From NCBI GenBank assembly GCA_002049455.2, contig KV919060.1, forward strand, positions 1-64,000: a stretch of DNA of 64,000 nt, read 5' to 3'. Numbering within the stretch: the first letter of the stretch is position 1; every line of letters begins with the position of its first letter. Position numbers and translations under genes: made by a program. A model generated the notes under the pieces. It was not told the origin of the DNA. It saw only the letters and a list, made by a program, of their open reading frames with translations, and ran no database searches. This document shows positions 22,799 to 32,039 of this stretch, in pieces. Origin of the DNA: Porphyra umbilicalis (Eukaryota; Rhodophyta; Bangiophyceae; Bangiales; Bangiaceae).

Positions 22799-23599
22799 AT
22801 GGTCATCACTTTCGTGCGGCCTCTCGCGGGCCCCCTCCCCCTGCACTCCGTTCGCAGCCGCGAGGGCGGGCGGACACGCCCGCCAGCGGCGCTACCCTTT
22901 CATCGGCGCGCCGCCGCTCCAGTGGTCCCCGCTACTGCCGCCAGCGTCCGCCCCCGCTGCTCCCTGGCCATCCCCGTTGCGGAGCGCGCCGCCCTCCTTG
23001 ACGCCATCGCGGCGGTCGGCCCCGACCGGGGCATTTTTGGGGTCGAGTCGGCCACCCGGTCCCGCATCGACGCCCTCGCGGCGGCGCTCGAGGCGGCGAC
23101 GCCGACGGCCGCCCCCGTGGAGCACCTATCGGGCCTCGTCGATGGGCGCTGGCGGCTCCTCTACACGACGCTAACCATCCTCGGCCGCCGCCGCTCGCAG
23201 CTGTCCCTGTCGACGGCGGCCAAGTCGGGCTTTGTGACGCTCGGCGAGTTGTACCAAAACGTGGCCGTTGCCGACGCGGTCGCCGAGAGCGTCGTGCAGT
23301 TTCGAGTGCTTGGCCGGGTGGAGGGCGCGTTTTCCATCACTGCAACCTACACGCCGCTGAGCGGCACGCGCGTCGGCGTGGCCGCGACGGGCTCCACGCT
23401 CGAGCCACCAGGGTTGGCCAAGATGCTCGGCGACAATGTCGGGTTGTTGACCCAAATTTTCGACCCGACCGGCTGGCTCGACATCACCTACCTCGACGAC
23501 GCGTATCGGCTGGGGCGGGATGGCAAGGGGCGCCTGTTTGTCCTGGAAAAGGTGGCGGCAGAGGGCGGGATCGGAGTGGAGGACACAGAGGGTGCATAG
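22799..23599 (+). CDS. Plastid lipid-associated protein (PAP/fibrillin family)
   Basis: 266 residues starting at an ATG in the context CACCATGG. Residues 1-58 are rich in Arg, Ala and Pro with almost no acids, as expected of a plastid transit peptide. The PAP/fibrillin domain follows: RAALLDAIAAVGPDRGIFG at its start, then LSGLVDGRWRLLYTT, the hallmark strand, then VVQFRVLGRVEGAFSITATY and a C-terminal DITYLDDAYRLGRDGKGRLF close to the usual DETLRVGRGDKGSLF-like end. Fibrillins are lipocalin-like proteins on plastoglobules and thylakoids that handle prenyl lipids and help under light stress. No intron or break is seen. It converges on the gene ending at 23932. Confidence 0.9.
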   Translation: MVITFVRPLAGPLPLHSVRSREGGRTRPPAALPFHRRAAAPVVPATAASVRPRCSLAIPVAERAALLDAIAAVGPDRGIFGVESATRSRIDALAAALEAATPTAAPVEHLSGLVDGRWRLLYTTLTILGRRRSQLSLSTAAKSGFVTLGELYQNVAVADAVAESVVQFRVLGRVEGAFSITATYTPLSGTRVGVAATGSTLEPPGLAKMLGDNVGLLTQIFDPTGWLDITYLDDAYRLGRDGKGRLFVLEKVAAEGGIGVEDTEGA

Positions 23600-23931
23600 G
23601 CGGGTGTGCGGGGACGTAGCGGCTCGGTCGTCGGGCTCGGGTATGGATGGGCGGGGACACCAGGCAGCGCGTTGCAGAGGCAGAGTGTTGGGTTTAGAGT
23701 GCGAGGCGACCCGGAATATGCGCCCACCATAATGCTCAGCTCAAGTCAGGCGGAAGAAAAATGTGCACGAAAAAGCAAGCACAGAGACCCAGGTGCTCCA
23801 GACCCTGCCCCTTCCCCCACCGTCCCCCCCACCCACACCAACACATACACAACAAAATTGGAGCGGGGTCCGCCACCGCTCGAGCCGCACCGACCCCTAC
23901 CCGCCCCCCTCCTTGTCCCTGCCTTAATCAG
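23600..23931. other. Convergent intergenic region
   Basis: 332 bp between two 3' ends, with no gene seen. Pyrimidine-rich on the plus strand near 23805-23850. Confidence 0.5.
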
Positions 23932-24681
23932 CTACCGTGGTCGGTGGTAGGAGCCCCGAGGGGGCACGACAGACACGCATGGTATCTGCCAGTCCTCGGC
24001 GAGGATCTTGGGCGCGGCCTCGGGCGCCCGGCTCCCGTCGACCAGCTGGATCATCTTGCATACCTTGAGTAGCCGCGTGCTGTGGTTGTCCCCCCCGTAC
24101 ATGCGCACGAGCGATTGGGGCACGGCGCCGCCCGGTCGGCCGCCCGACCCGTTAACGCCGTCTATAAACATGGACGCGTTGGACAACATACCCATCGTGT
24201 AGAGGCTGTGCTCCGAGCCGACGCTGCCCGCGCCGCCGGGCCGCAGGCCGCCCGCACCGCCCGCGCCGCCCGCCGCCAGATGAGGCTGTGGCGCGCCGCC
24301 AGCCGCGGGCGCCGCCCCCGGCGTCGACCCCGCCGCCGGCGGCGCAACGGTGATGGCGGCGGATTGGACGGCGGCCTTGATGGCGCCCACGTCTGGTGGC
24401 ACCCACAAATCGTCAAGGGGCATCCGGTGCTCCGTCAGCGAGCGGCGGACGCCGTGGCCGAGCTGCACCGACACCTCCCGCAGGTTGACGAGCACCGACG
24501 AGTCCATGGAGATGGAGCGGAGACGGGGGAGCCACGATTGAATGTGATCGAGTTGACGTGCCGACAGCCACGTCGTTGGGTTCTCGTACACCTGCCGGTA
24601 GAGCTTGAGCTGTCGCGCGACCTCTCGCAAGAATTGCATGGCGGGGAGGCCATGCTCACTTTGGATGGCCCTCTCCTCCAT
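23932..24681 (-). CDS. Unrecognised conserved-looking protein
   Basis: 249 residues from the ATG at 24681 (MEERAIQSEHGLPAMQFL). The frame is open further upstream, but that part is translated from C-rich and T-rich intergenic sequence, so the internal ATG is preferred. The first ~90 residues look like a folded helical domain (EVARQLKLYRQVYENPTTWL, then LDHIQSWLPRLRSISMDSSV), followed by a Gly/Ala linker (about 115-155) and a second ordered stretch (SLYTMGMLSNASMFIDGVNG and LLKVCKMIQLVDGSRAPEAA). Ordered ends around a low-complexity middle argue for a real gene. No family could be assigned and no membrane segment is present. Confidence 0.55.
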   Translation of the reverse strand: MEERAIQSEHGLPAMQFLREVARQLKLYRQVYENPTTWLSARQLDHIQSWLPRLRSISMDSSVLVNLREVSVQLGHGVRRSLTEHRMPLDDLWVPPDVGAIKAAVQSAAITVAPPAAGSTPGAAPAAGGAPQPHLAAGGAGGAGGLRPGGAGSVGSEHSLYTMGMLSNASMFIDGVNGSGGRPGGAVPQSLVRMYGGDNHSTRLLKVCKMIQLVDGSRAPEAAPKILAEDWQIPCVSVVPPRGSYHRPR

Positions 24682-25192
24682 GGAGGGTACGGGGGGGGGG
24701 GGGTGAGGGGGGGCAGGTAAGCGCCACACGGGCCGCGGCAGCGGCGGGAATGCAAAGATACGACGCGGCAATTGACGAAGGTGGTGGAAAGGCGCGGCTG
24801 TCCAAGCCGCGTCGGCGGCAACGCGGCACCAGCGGCTGTGAGGGAATACCAAAAAAAAAACAGGCACAGCAACGAGCCAGGACGAGGGCGACCGCAGTGG
24901 CCACAGTAGTAGTACGTTGGGCGAGCCGCCACTCACCGTGCCTCTCCGCGGTAACCAGACGACAGCAATGAGTCCTTCCAGGAGCTGACGAGGCGGGGTT
25001 TGTTTCCAAGGCCCGCGCTGGGCCCTGATACCATGTGCCAAAAGCCCTTATTTTTAATACACATGAGAGGGCGAAATGAAAAAGAGACACGTGGAAAGTA
25101 TCCGGCCACATCCGGCAAAATAATCTAGCTCGGCCGGATATATTTCGGAATATCTTCATCAAAAGGCACTCAGCATCGCACCCGGACCGAAG
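24682..25192. other. Upstream region of the 23932-24681 gene
   Basis: No gene seen. It contains a G10 run near 24691, an A10 run near 24850 and a drop in GC toward the transposon at 25201. Confidence 0.45.
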
Positions 25193-25200
25193 CCGCAGTG
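25193..25200. repeat. Left target-site duplication of the hAT-like element
   Basis: CCGCAGTG, immediately left of the terminal inverted repeat; matches the right copy GCGCAGTG at 26371-26378 in 7 of 8 bases. Confidence 0.75.
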
Positions 25201-25526
25201 TAGGGTTGTTGAGTGCGCCCAGGGCGCTCTTTTTGGGCGCATTTTAGGCGCTCAATGGGCGCTCAGAGGGCGCTCGAGCGCCCAGCGCCCACAGTTTCCT
25301 GGGCGCTTTGATGGGCGCTCTGAATAATAATTGTTATTACATTTTAACTACGTGGTCGACCGAGTGCCCGACGACTCTGTCTGCAGTCTCTATGGGCGCG
25401 CAGCCCTGGCTGCAGATGCCCCAGCGGTAAGGCGGGAAGGGCCCGTCAGGAGGTGGTCATGGCAGCAGCGATGGCCCTCGTCTTGGCGCCAGAGCAGCAG
25501 CATCCTTCTCAACCATCTCCCACGAC

Positions 25527-25592
25527 TGCAAGACATCTTTGGCAAGGATGTCTATTGCCGATCCCCGAATTTTGTCCTGGGGGACAGAGACA
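25527..25592 (+). repeat. Left arm of an internal inverted repeat
   Basis: Includes GATCCCCGAATTTTGTCCTG and continues to GGGGACAGAGAC; pairs with 25921-25981 in inverse orientation. It may mark a smaller element nested in the hAT-like element. Confidence 0.7.
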
Positions 25593-25920
25593 GAGACTGA
25601 CTCTGAATAAGAGCACTCTATTGGTTTAAAACGACAGTAAGATGGCATCAAAGCCAATAGAAAGCCCGTATTCTGTGCCAGGACCTTGCGTCGAGCAGAA
25701 CTCACTGTTTGTTGCCGCTTGATCCGCTTTTCTTTTCTTGGCACGGAGCAAGCTGCCCACGCGAGATCTTGATTATTTCTACTGTCTCCTTGCCAGAAAT
25801 GCAGAAAAGAAGAGGAGCTGATGTTGCTTTCCAGGCTGCATGGGCACATGTAAGCAATCAGGAGCACCAAGTCAGTCCCAGGGGCGCATCTGATTGGTGG
25901 AGAGAGTCGGTCCGCAAGTA

Positions 25921-25981
25921 AGTCTCTGTCCACCAGGACAAAATTCGGGGATCAGCAATACTTGGCCAAGTCTGCAGACGT
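25921..25981 (-). repeat. Right arm of an internal inverted repeat
   Basis: On the minus strand it reads CTGCAGACTTGGCCAAG.., then GATCCCCGAATTTTGTCCTG and GTGGACAGAGAC, matching 25527-25592 with a few changes. Confidence 0.7.
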
Positions 25982-26370
25982 GAATAGGTCGGCGTGACTG
26001 TATATGGTGTGCGTTTGTTTCTTGTCCTCATGGCCGGACGGTCTGGTTGTCTACATCACCACCTGGAACTTATTCAGCTGTTCTCTTGTTTGTCCTTGGG
26101 AGCTGCCGCTGTGGGCGGCACGCAGACACACTGGGGCTTACGGATGACCGTCAACAGTCCTTCTTTCACATGCATGGAGAAATTCACAGATAGTCGCTAG
26201 TTTCCACGAAACACAGTCAAAACATAAGAACAAGAGGGGGCTACCTGATCATTTATGGGAGCTACGACGGGCGCTCGAGGGGCGCTCAGGGCACACTGAG
26301 CGCTCAAAGGGCGCTCAGGGGCGCATTATGCACCAGCGCCCCGAAAATCAGGGCGCACTCAACAAGCCTA

Positions 26371-26378
26371 GCGCAGTG
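26371..26378. repeat. Right target-site duplication of the hAT-like element
   Basis: GCGCAGTG directly after the right terminal repeat; 7 of 8 bases match the left copy. Confidence 0.75.
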
Positions 26379-28261
26379 GTGCTCAACATGTGCTCACTCG
26401 CAAACGCGCAATTCTAGTAAAAAGCTCAGTAAAAAACTTGCGGACCCGTCTGGATGGCGTCGGAAAGGGCGGTTTCGCCCACAACAATTTGCGCAGCGGA
26501 AGAGTGAGTCGTCTGGTTTGCCAACTTCACGCCACCCGAACAGTCTCGAGGCACTGAGCACGGCCATAGCCATCCCTCAGCCCAGTCGCCGCTTCCCTGC
26601 GCTTCGCAAAAAGTTCCGACGTCAGCATCTTACGGAGGGGGCCTTGCTTCAGAACGACCATGTCGCTTACCCCGTTGGCTTTGACACTCTCCCCGCAGTC
26701 AGCAGCCTGTGTAGCTGGCAAGCAACAGCCACACATGCTGTGACACGATCGATATTGGTTGACGATTGGACCATGGACACCGATAGCCGTCATGGCGATT
26801 GGCTCCGTGTCGCTCTTGACAGCTGGAGAATTTTTCTGCACCAACTATTGGGTCTCCCAGCAACATGTAAGCCACCAACTCTTGCGGCCTCTCCCGCAGC
26901 TCCTCCACAGTTCTTCTACAAATCGACGTCCTTGCGGAGGGCCTTACGGAGGGGGCTTCGGAGCTTTTTACAAGAAGAACGCGTTTGCGCGTGAACACAC
27001 GATGAGAGAATCTCTACCAATGGAGCCAATCGTCCAACCCAACGGCCACGTGTGCACAACGTGTAGCCCTGGCAGTGACTCTCCAGACGTCGAGCCCAAA
27101 CAAAGAAGATCACGTCTCAATGTTTTGCTCGCCTGGGCGCTCTCTGGCGGTACGTATCTCTTGTGGCCGGCCGACAATCCAGAAGTGTCCGAAAGAGACT
27201 CTCCGTGGGTTTTAGATCGTCGCATGACTGTCTGCACGCCACGCGTCACGCATTCCGTTGGCGATCGTTGTTTGTACAGATAACCAGGGCGTCTCCACAG
27301 TGGCCTGTTTGGAGTGGCGCTGCCGTTCAAGCTCCAAAAGAAGGGCGATCCCGCGAGGCCTCGACGAGATGCAATAAAAGAATATAAATGTGAACAGGTC
27401 TGTTTATGGGTCGTGCCAGCCCCGTCACACCCTAGTTTTGGAGCGGATCCCAGCCAGCAGAGCTCCAACCATCCAAACGGCCAAACGGTGCCACGTTTGG
27501 CTGTTTGGACGGTTGGATCCATTTGGTGGAGATGCGCAAAGCACCACTGCGCTACGGTGGGTCGCGGGTGCCAGAAACGTAGACTGTTTATGCACGAATA
27601 ACTGTCAGACCTGCTACATAACTAAGTTGCAAACAAGGAACGGGTCGCTCGCGCGCGCAAGTCAGCACAGGGACGCCCGACGGGAAGCGCGACGCAAAGT
27701 CGCGGGGAGGACAGGGGCGCGCGGCAGGTTAACGGACACTGCCGGGCTCGGGGCGCCCGGAGTGCCCGAACGGTCGTCGTATTGTGGCTGGCAGCCGCTA
27801 CTGGACGGAGGATGACGTGGGCATGCGCCCCGGCCGCCGCCGCCCGGCCACAGGTCCGCGCGGGGCGGGGGTATCTCTTACCGCCACCGCCATGGGGGCG
27901 CCACCGTTCGCCGCTCTCGCCAGCGGAGGGAAAGCGTGGTGCCCGCCCCTCGCTTCCTGCCGTGGCTGTTATCACCCGCGCGCAACGTCGAAGACTACAG
28001 GAGGCGCCCCGCGACGGTGAGGCCGATTGCCCGTTTGCTGCTTCGCCAATCGCTAGCCCAACCCTCTTCCCCTTGGCCACGCTGGACGAGTGGCCAGATA
28101 CCAGACTTTGCCAGCAGGATCACAGGGGAATAGATCTGGGGTGGGTCGGGGATGCCAGCATGGTGGGAGAAGCCCGCGATGGCCGAGCTTCAAGACCGCA
28201 AGGGCAGGAAGTGGGTGAAGAGCGCCGGTGCCGCGGGCGTCGACAGCCACTGTGCATTAAT
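26379..28261. other. Repeat-like stretch without a supported gene
   Basis: Several medium frames on both strands (for example 26518-26994 plus and 26699-26998 minus) lack recognisable motifs. Around 27020-27530 three related copies of a CCAACC..CCAAACGGCCAAACG-type sequence occur, two of them forming the hairpin at 27465-27516. It may hold decayed transposon sequence, not identified. Confidence 0.35.
27465..27516 (+). repeat. 23-bp inverted repeat with 6-nt loop
   Basis: Left arm 27465-27487 and right arm 27494-27516 pair at 21 of 23 positions around a 6-base loop. A diverged further copy lies near 27030. This could be a hairpin RNA or the joined ends of a small element. Confidence 0.6.
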
Positions 28262-28648
28262 TTAGTGCTTGTACGCGGTGTCCACCGACTTGAGGCCCAG
28301 AAGCTGCTGGATGAAGGGCGCCTGCAAGCCCACGGCGTAGGCCAAGTATGCGGAACCCACCCGCTGTGAGAGCATACCCAGCAACGTCGGTTGCGAACGA
28401 TCTGCCAACCGTTTAAGAGCGCAACGAGTGCGTCTATGAGTGGCCAAAAGCGTTTCGGCAGCGATATGCGCAGGCTCTGCGAACCCGCTCCGCTCGGATC
28501 GAGAGTACTTGTTTTCTTCTGTCGGCAGATCGCAGTGTATGGGAAACGGAGAAGGTGACGTTGCTGGGTTGTTGACCTGCAAACTGGAGCCTGCCAGCGG
28601 CTTTCCCGTGAGATGTCCACATTCCGACAGTCCAGTGCTACATTTCAT
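28262..28648 (-). CDS. Unrecognised short ORF or 3'-terminal exon
   Basis: The last ~40 codons (LLGMLSQRVGSAYLAYAVGL, then QAPFIQQLLGLKSVDTAYKH) look protein-like, amphipathic and ordered, unlike neighbouring frames, and end at 28262. The N-terminal half looks random, so the coding part may be an exon or relic limited to about 28262-28410. No family recognised; surroundings are repeat-rich. Confidence 0.25.
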   Translation of the reverse strand: MKCSTGLSECGHLTGKPLAGSSLQVNNPATSPSPFPIHCDLPTEENKYSRSERSGFAEPAHIAAETLLATHRRTRCALKRLADRSQPTLLGMLSQRVGSAYLAYAVGLQAPFIQQLLGLKSVDTAYKH

Positions 28649-29277
28649 GCAAACAGGTCATCGATCGACCTCGCGATCACGCTGATCTGGACCCCAATCG
28701 TCAGCAAATAAGACGGTCAAGTGAGATACGCAGCGCGATAGGCTTCAAATGGCTGCAAATTATTGCGATCGAGTAGACACGACGAGGTCAAACGCACAAA
28801 TGTCGGAGACACGTTGGCAGTATCTCGCATCATATCGCGGCGCTGTCGCATCTCGCGACCGACAGCAGTGATTTGCAGGTCTCTCATCGGTCCCTTCAGC
28901 CGGCAGACGTACAGCGTGCGTGCAATCTAGTGGCGCTTTCGACTCGATCGACACTGGAGCATTCTGTTGCGAAGCGCCTGTAAGGCGGCCGCGTGGTGTC
29001 CGCCAGTCACCGTGACGCAGGGCGGGCTCCCACGCGGCGGCCTGCGGCGGTCGGGTGCCCGGGCTTGCGAGTCTGCCGAGACCCGTCAGGGGCCACGTAC
29101 GATAGTGCCCGTCGCGGAGCGGCAGAATCGTGCGACCACATCCGATTTTCGTGTCAGTGATCCGCATGCTTATTGGTCAGACGCGCTGTTCATATTCATC
29201 CCGCCGGACACACCCTGCTGCTGTCCAGTGTAAGACTGCGCAAGGCCAAAGCAGCGTAGTCACGCCTCGCGTCCCTC
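28649..29277. other. Gene-free stretch left of Harbinger copy C
   Basis: No supported gene. A GCGGCCGC octamer at 28987 suggests that the copy C element may begin near here. Confidence 0.35.
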
Positions 29278-29888
29278 TTGACAACGACGGCGCTGTCTAT
29301 ATTGGTCACCTCTGCGGCCGCTACTGCGGCCGCTGAGGCGACGGCGGCTGCGGCCGCAGGTGGGGATCCAGGTGCGGCCGCATCACCTGCATGTGCGGCT
29401 TCTGCATGTGCCGGTGCGGCCGCGTCTCCTGGGTCTGGCGGATCGCCCGCTACGCCCGGCGTCGCGGCTGTGAACGGCTGCGAAGCGGCCACGTCGGCGT
29501 CGACCTCGTGCCGTACGGTGGAGTCCCCGGCGTCCGGCGCAGCCGCGAGTGCGGCCGCATTGCTTCCGTCTGCACTTTTTCCTAGTGGCGGTTTCCATGC
29601 GTCGCCGTGTGCCGGCGCATCACCAGCTGCGGTCGCCAGCGCGGCCGTTGACCGCCGCGCTGCGGCTTCGGCCGGCGTTGAATCTGTCAAGCGGAGGAAG
29701 GCGTGCGGCTTGAGCTCGCTGCAGACCAAGCATGCCCCTTCACGGCGGGCGGGGACACCGTCCTGGGTCCAAGTCGCTTCGTGACACCGCGGCCGCAGAA
29801 TGCGGCCGCTGGCGCTTTGGGCGACGATGAGTGGGACGCTTCCTGTGGCACTAGTGGCAGCGATGTCGCGGATGGTGACTTGCTTTGA
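29278..29888 (+). pseudogene. Remnant of the Ala-rich Harbinger accessory ORF, copy C
   Basis: Two overlapping frames carry the signal. From 29278 a frame rich in Ala, Gly and Ser is dotted with GCGGCCGC-encoded Ala triplets; it stops at 29784. The acidic ending (GDDEWDASCGTSGSDVADGD, then LL and stop at 29888) is in another frame and resembles the acidic C-terminus of the copy D accessory protein. So at least one frameshift separates the body from the tail. No trihelix domain remains. It lies 386 bp upstream of, and convergent with, the deleted transposase C, the same layout as copy A. Confidence 0.4.
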
Positions 29889-29966
29889 GTTGTGACTCTT
29901 TTACTTTGCGAGACGGGGTCCTCTCTGCGCGTTGAGAGTTCGGCTAGTGCATCACAATAATACACG

Positions 29967-30262
29967 TTTTTTCTTTCCCTTTGCCGGTTTCCTTTCTTCC
30001 TACTTTCTGACTCTGTCCGACTCACCGACTCTGTCCGAGAAGCCAGCACGGCACGATCCCTTCACTTATGCACCAGTTAAATTGCAGCATGATATTATAC
30101 GAGGCTCGCGGACATCCGCCCACGCCAGACAGAGCGGTGGCGTCGCCTGTCTGTCCAGAGAAGTGGAAGCCGCCCATGAGTCTTAACTATCTTAAGTCGA
30201 CGTGGCGGCCGCGGCCGACGCGCAAATATGTGAGGGAAAAAAAGCCATGAAGGCAAAAAAAG
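29967..30262. terminator. Opposed paired T-tract motifs between the two ORFs of copy C
   Basis: Plus strand: TTTTTTCTTT, 11 nt (CCCTTTGCCGG), then a T/C-rich tract (29967-30000). Minus strand: T7 (30256-30262), 11 nt with a GCC/GGC stem, T8 (30237-30244), then CCCTCAC. The spacer is 11 nt on both sides here versus 16 nt on both sides in copy A. A 3'-end role is inferred. Confidence 0.35.
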
Positions 30263-30274
30263 AACCGTTGAAGA

Positions 30275-30928
30275 CTACACATACGGCTCCGGAAGGGACC
30301 CGCGGTCAGCGGAAATATGGGCTGCCAGGTCTTCGCGGAGAGATTTCCCCCTCGATAGGAGGCCGTCGGCACACAGGTTCCCCTCCTCAGCGATAAACTC
30401 AATAAGCTTCTTTGTCGTCACGTCCGTTGTGAAATTGGACGGCAGAACATACTCATCCGCGCGACTGTACGACCCCCCGTGCGCGGCCACACAGAAAACG
30501 GACACCAGCTTCTGCAGGACATGAGCTCGTGGCCGCCCCGTCGCATTGTTGCTCTGCCGCCCACACGGCCTGTCGCAAATGGCCTCGTAAACGCTCATAA
30601 ACAGAGACCGTGGCACACGGAATCGACGCTCAAACGTATCTTCTCCATACACAGGCGGCCGCCCGTCCACTCCACAATAATCCCGCATGATGCCCCGCAT
30701 ACCCTGGTCTAAATCACGTGGCCGGTTGGCACGCCGCCCGGCTACGAACCCGACAAAACGCCGACTGCGCGCTCGTTGTGCCGCATTCCTGCGATGACGG
30801 CGCATCAGGAACAGAGATCGCGCTCCAATGACGACCGCAACCAGCTTGTCCATGGAGCCCTCCGACTGCTCGCGGCCGTCATCGCTCGGCGACCCAGACC
30901 CACCATCAGTAGACGCGTCCATCTCCAT
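30275..30928 (-). pseudogene. Harbinger transposase copy C with the catalytic core deleted
   Basis: An open 217-residue frame from the ATG at 30928. The N-terminal half aligns with transposases A and B: MRDYCGVDGRPPVYGEDTFE, then ATGRPRAHVLQKLVSVF and SRADEYVLPSNFTTDV. After IEFIAEE it jumps straight to the conserved C-terminal tail (REDLAAHISADRGSLPEPYV). All three catalytic acids are therefore missing, about 290 residues compared with copy A. The frame is intact across the join. It may be a plain deletion derivative; an open frame that keeps the putative DNA-binding N-terminus could also act as a repressor, which is speculative. Confidence 0.8.
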
Positions 30929-30969
30929 CCACGAATGCAACCGATGACAGGAGAGCTAGAGCTGCCGCA

Positions 30970-31026
30970 GAAGCGGCCGCAAACGCGGCCGTTAACGCGG
31001 CCGCTCACGGCCGCTCACGGCCGCTG
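30970..31026. repeat. GCGGCCGC-spaced short array
   Basis: Five GCGGCCG or CGGCCGC cores in 57 bp, spaced 10-12 bp, just upstream of the transposase C start. Possible subterminal binding sites of the element. Confidence 0.6.
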
Positions 31027-32039
31027 CGCCGGCGAAGGAGACGGAGAGGACGGGGAAGCAGGACGGACGACGTTGACGACGACGGTGCCACAATCGCGCT
31101 CCCCCCTACGACGACGGTGCGATCGAGGCGCCGCTGGTGGCGGGCACACCGCGTCGCTTCACGCCCCCGCGTCCACAGAAAGCGCATTGGGCAGGTCCCG
31201 AGATCGTGCTGTCATATTCGGTGGCGGCCGCGTGCCGAAAAGTTTGTGCTGCGCCGCGCTGCCTGAAAACACCCGTGCACGGCCCATTCCTGCGGGTGCG
31301 GCTGCGCGTGGACAGTCACACGCCCGCCACACAAAATTGCGCCGCGCGGAACCCCCCCCTGAGCAGCTCTGAGCGCAGGTTGGGGGCATTAGCAGCACGT
31401 CAACTGGGGGCCACCCCGCCAAAGTTTTCCGCTGCACGACCGCATTGCGGCCGCGTGCCCACCCATGCCACGGAGCCTCTAGGCGGCCTTCCCCCCCTAA
31501 TCACACTGTTCAGACGTGGGGGGGCCGACCGAGAATCGGGCGTGGCGGCGGATGTCCACCAGCAAAAACCGTGTCCCGCCCGCCCCCCCCCCCACAGAGC
31601 CCGACAATGAGCGCCGCCTGCACCTCGAACGGAATCTGCGGCCACTCGTGACCGCATGCTGGGGAATTTTAGATCTTGAGACGCCGGTGCGATCGTCAAC
31701 GCAACGCGTGTTTGCCTGCGATCGTCCCGATTTGGGTGTTTGACCCCCGTTTAGACACAATTGTAGACAGATTCGGTTCGCAAAACGTTCGGAAATGCAC
31801 AAACGTCTGCCCAAACGGCAGTGGTATGGTCGGCCGATGAAAAAATGCGAACCTCCTGCGAACCAGCGCCACATTATCCGGTTGGACTTATATCTGGCCC
31901 ACCAGAAGCTCGGTTCGCACATCTGGTTCGCGACGTTGGTGGGATGACCGGTTTTCCCATAACTCTGCCCATAACAGGCAAATATGCCACGTTTAACGAA
32001 TAATACGCAAAAGCGGTTCGCATCCGACGTTGTTGGGTG
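31027..32039. other. Gene-free stretch
   Basis: No gene supported. The minus strand continues from the recombinase relic but shows no further alignable motif. Confidence 0.35.

Larger units (their letters stand above)
25201..26370. mobile_element. Non-autonomous hAT-like DNA transposon, 1170 bp
   Basis: The ends are inverted repeats: the left end starts TAGGGTTGTTGAGTGCGCCC and the right end, read inward on the minus strand, starts TAGGCTTGTTGAGTGCGCCC (19 of 20). Both subterminal regions (25216-25325 and 26262-26360) are packed with GGGCGCTC motifs in both orientations. An 8-bp target duplication flanks the element, the size typical of hAT transposons, and the TAGGG-type end fits that superfamily. 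No transposase is encoded; the longest frame (25457-25933, minus) has no DDE or BED motif. The interior contains a second inverted repeat (25527-25592 with 25921-25981), suggesting a nested or foldback insertion. GC content is well below that of the host genes. Mobilisation by an enzyme supplied in trans is inferred. Confidence 0.8.

Noticed and set aside
26518..26998. Possible decayed hAT transposase next to the hAT-like element
   Set aside because: Frames on both strands were inspected; no hAT dimerisation motif or DDE context could be matched with any confidence.
29703..29784. Overlapping accessory-ORF frames of copy C as two separate genes
   Set aside because: The acidic tail in one frame continues the body in the other, which is better explained by one frameshifted relic.
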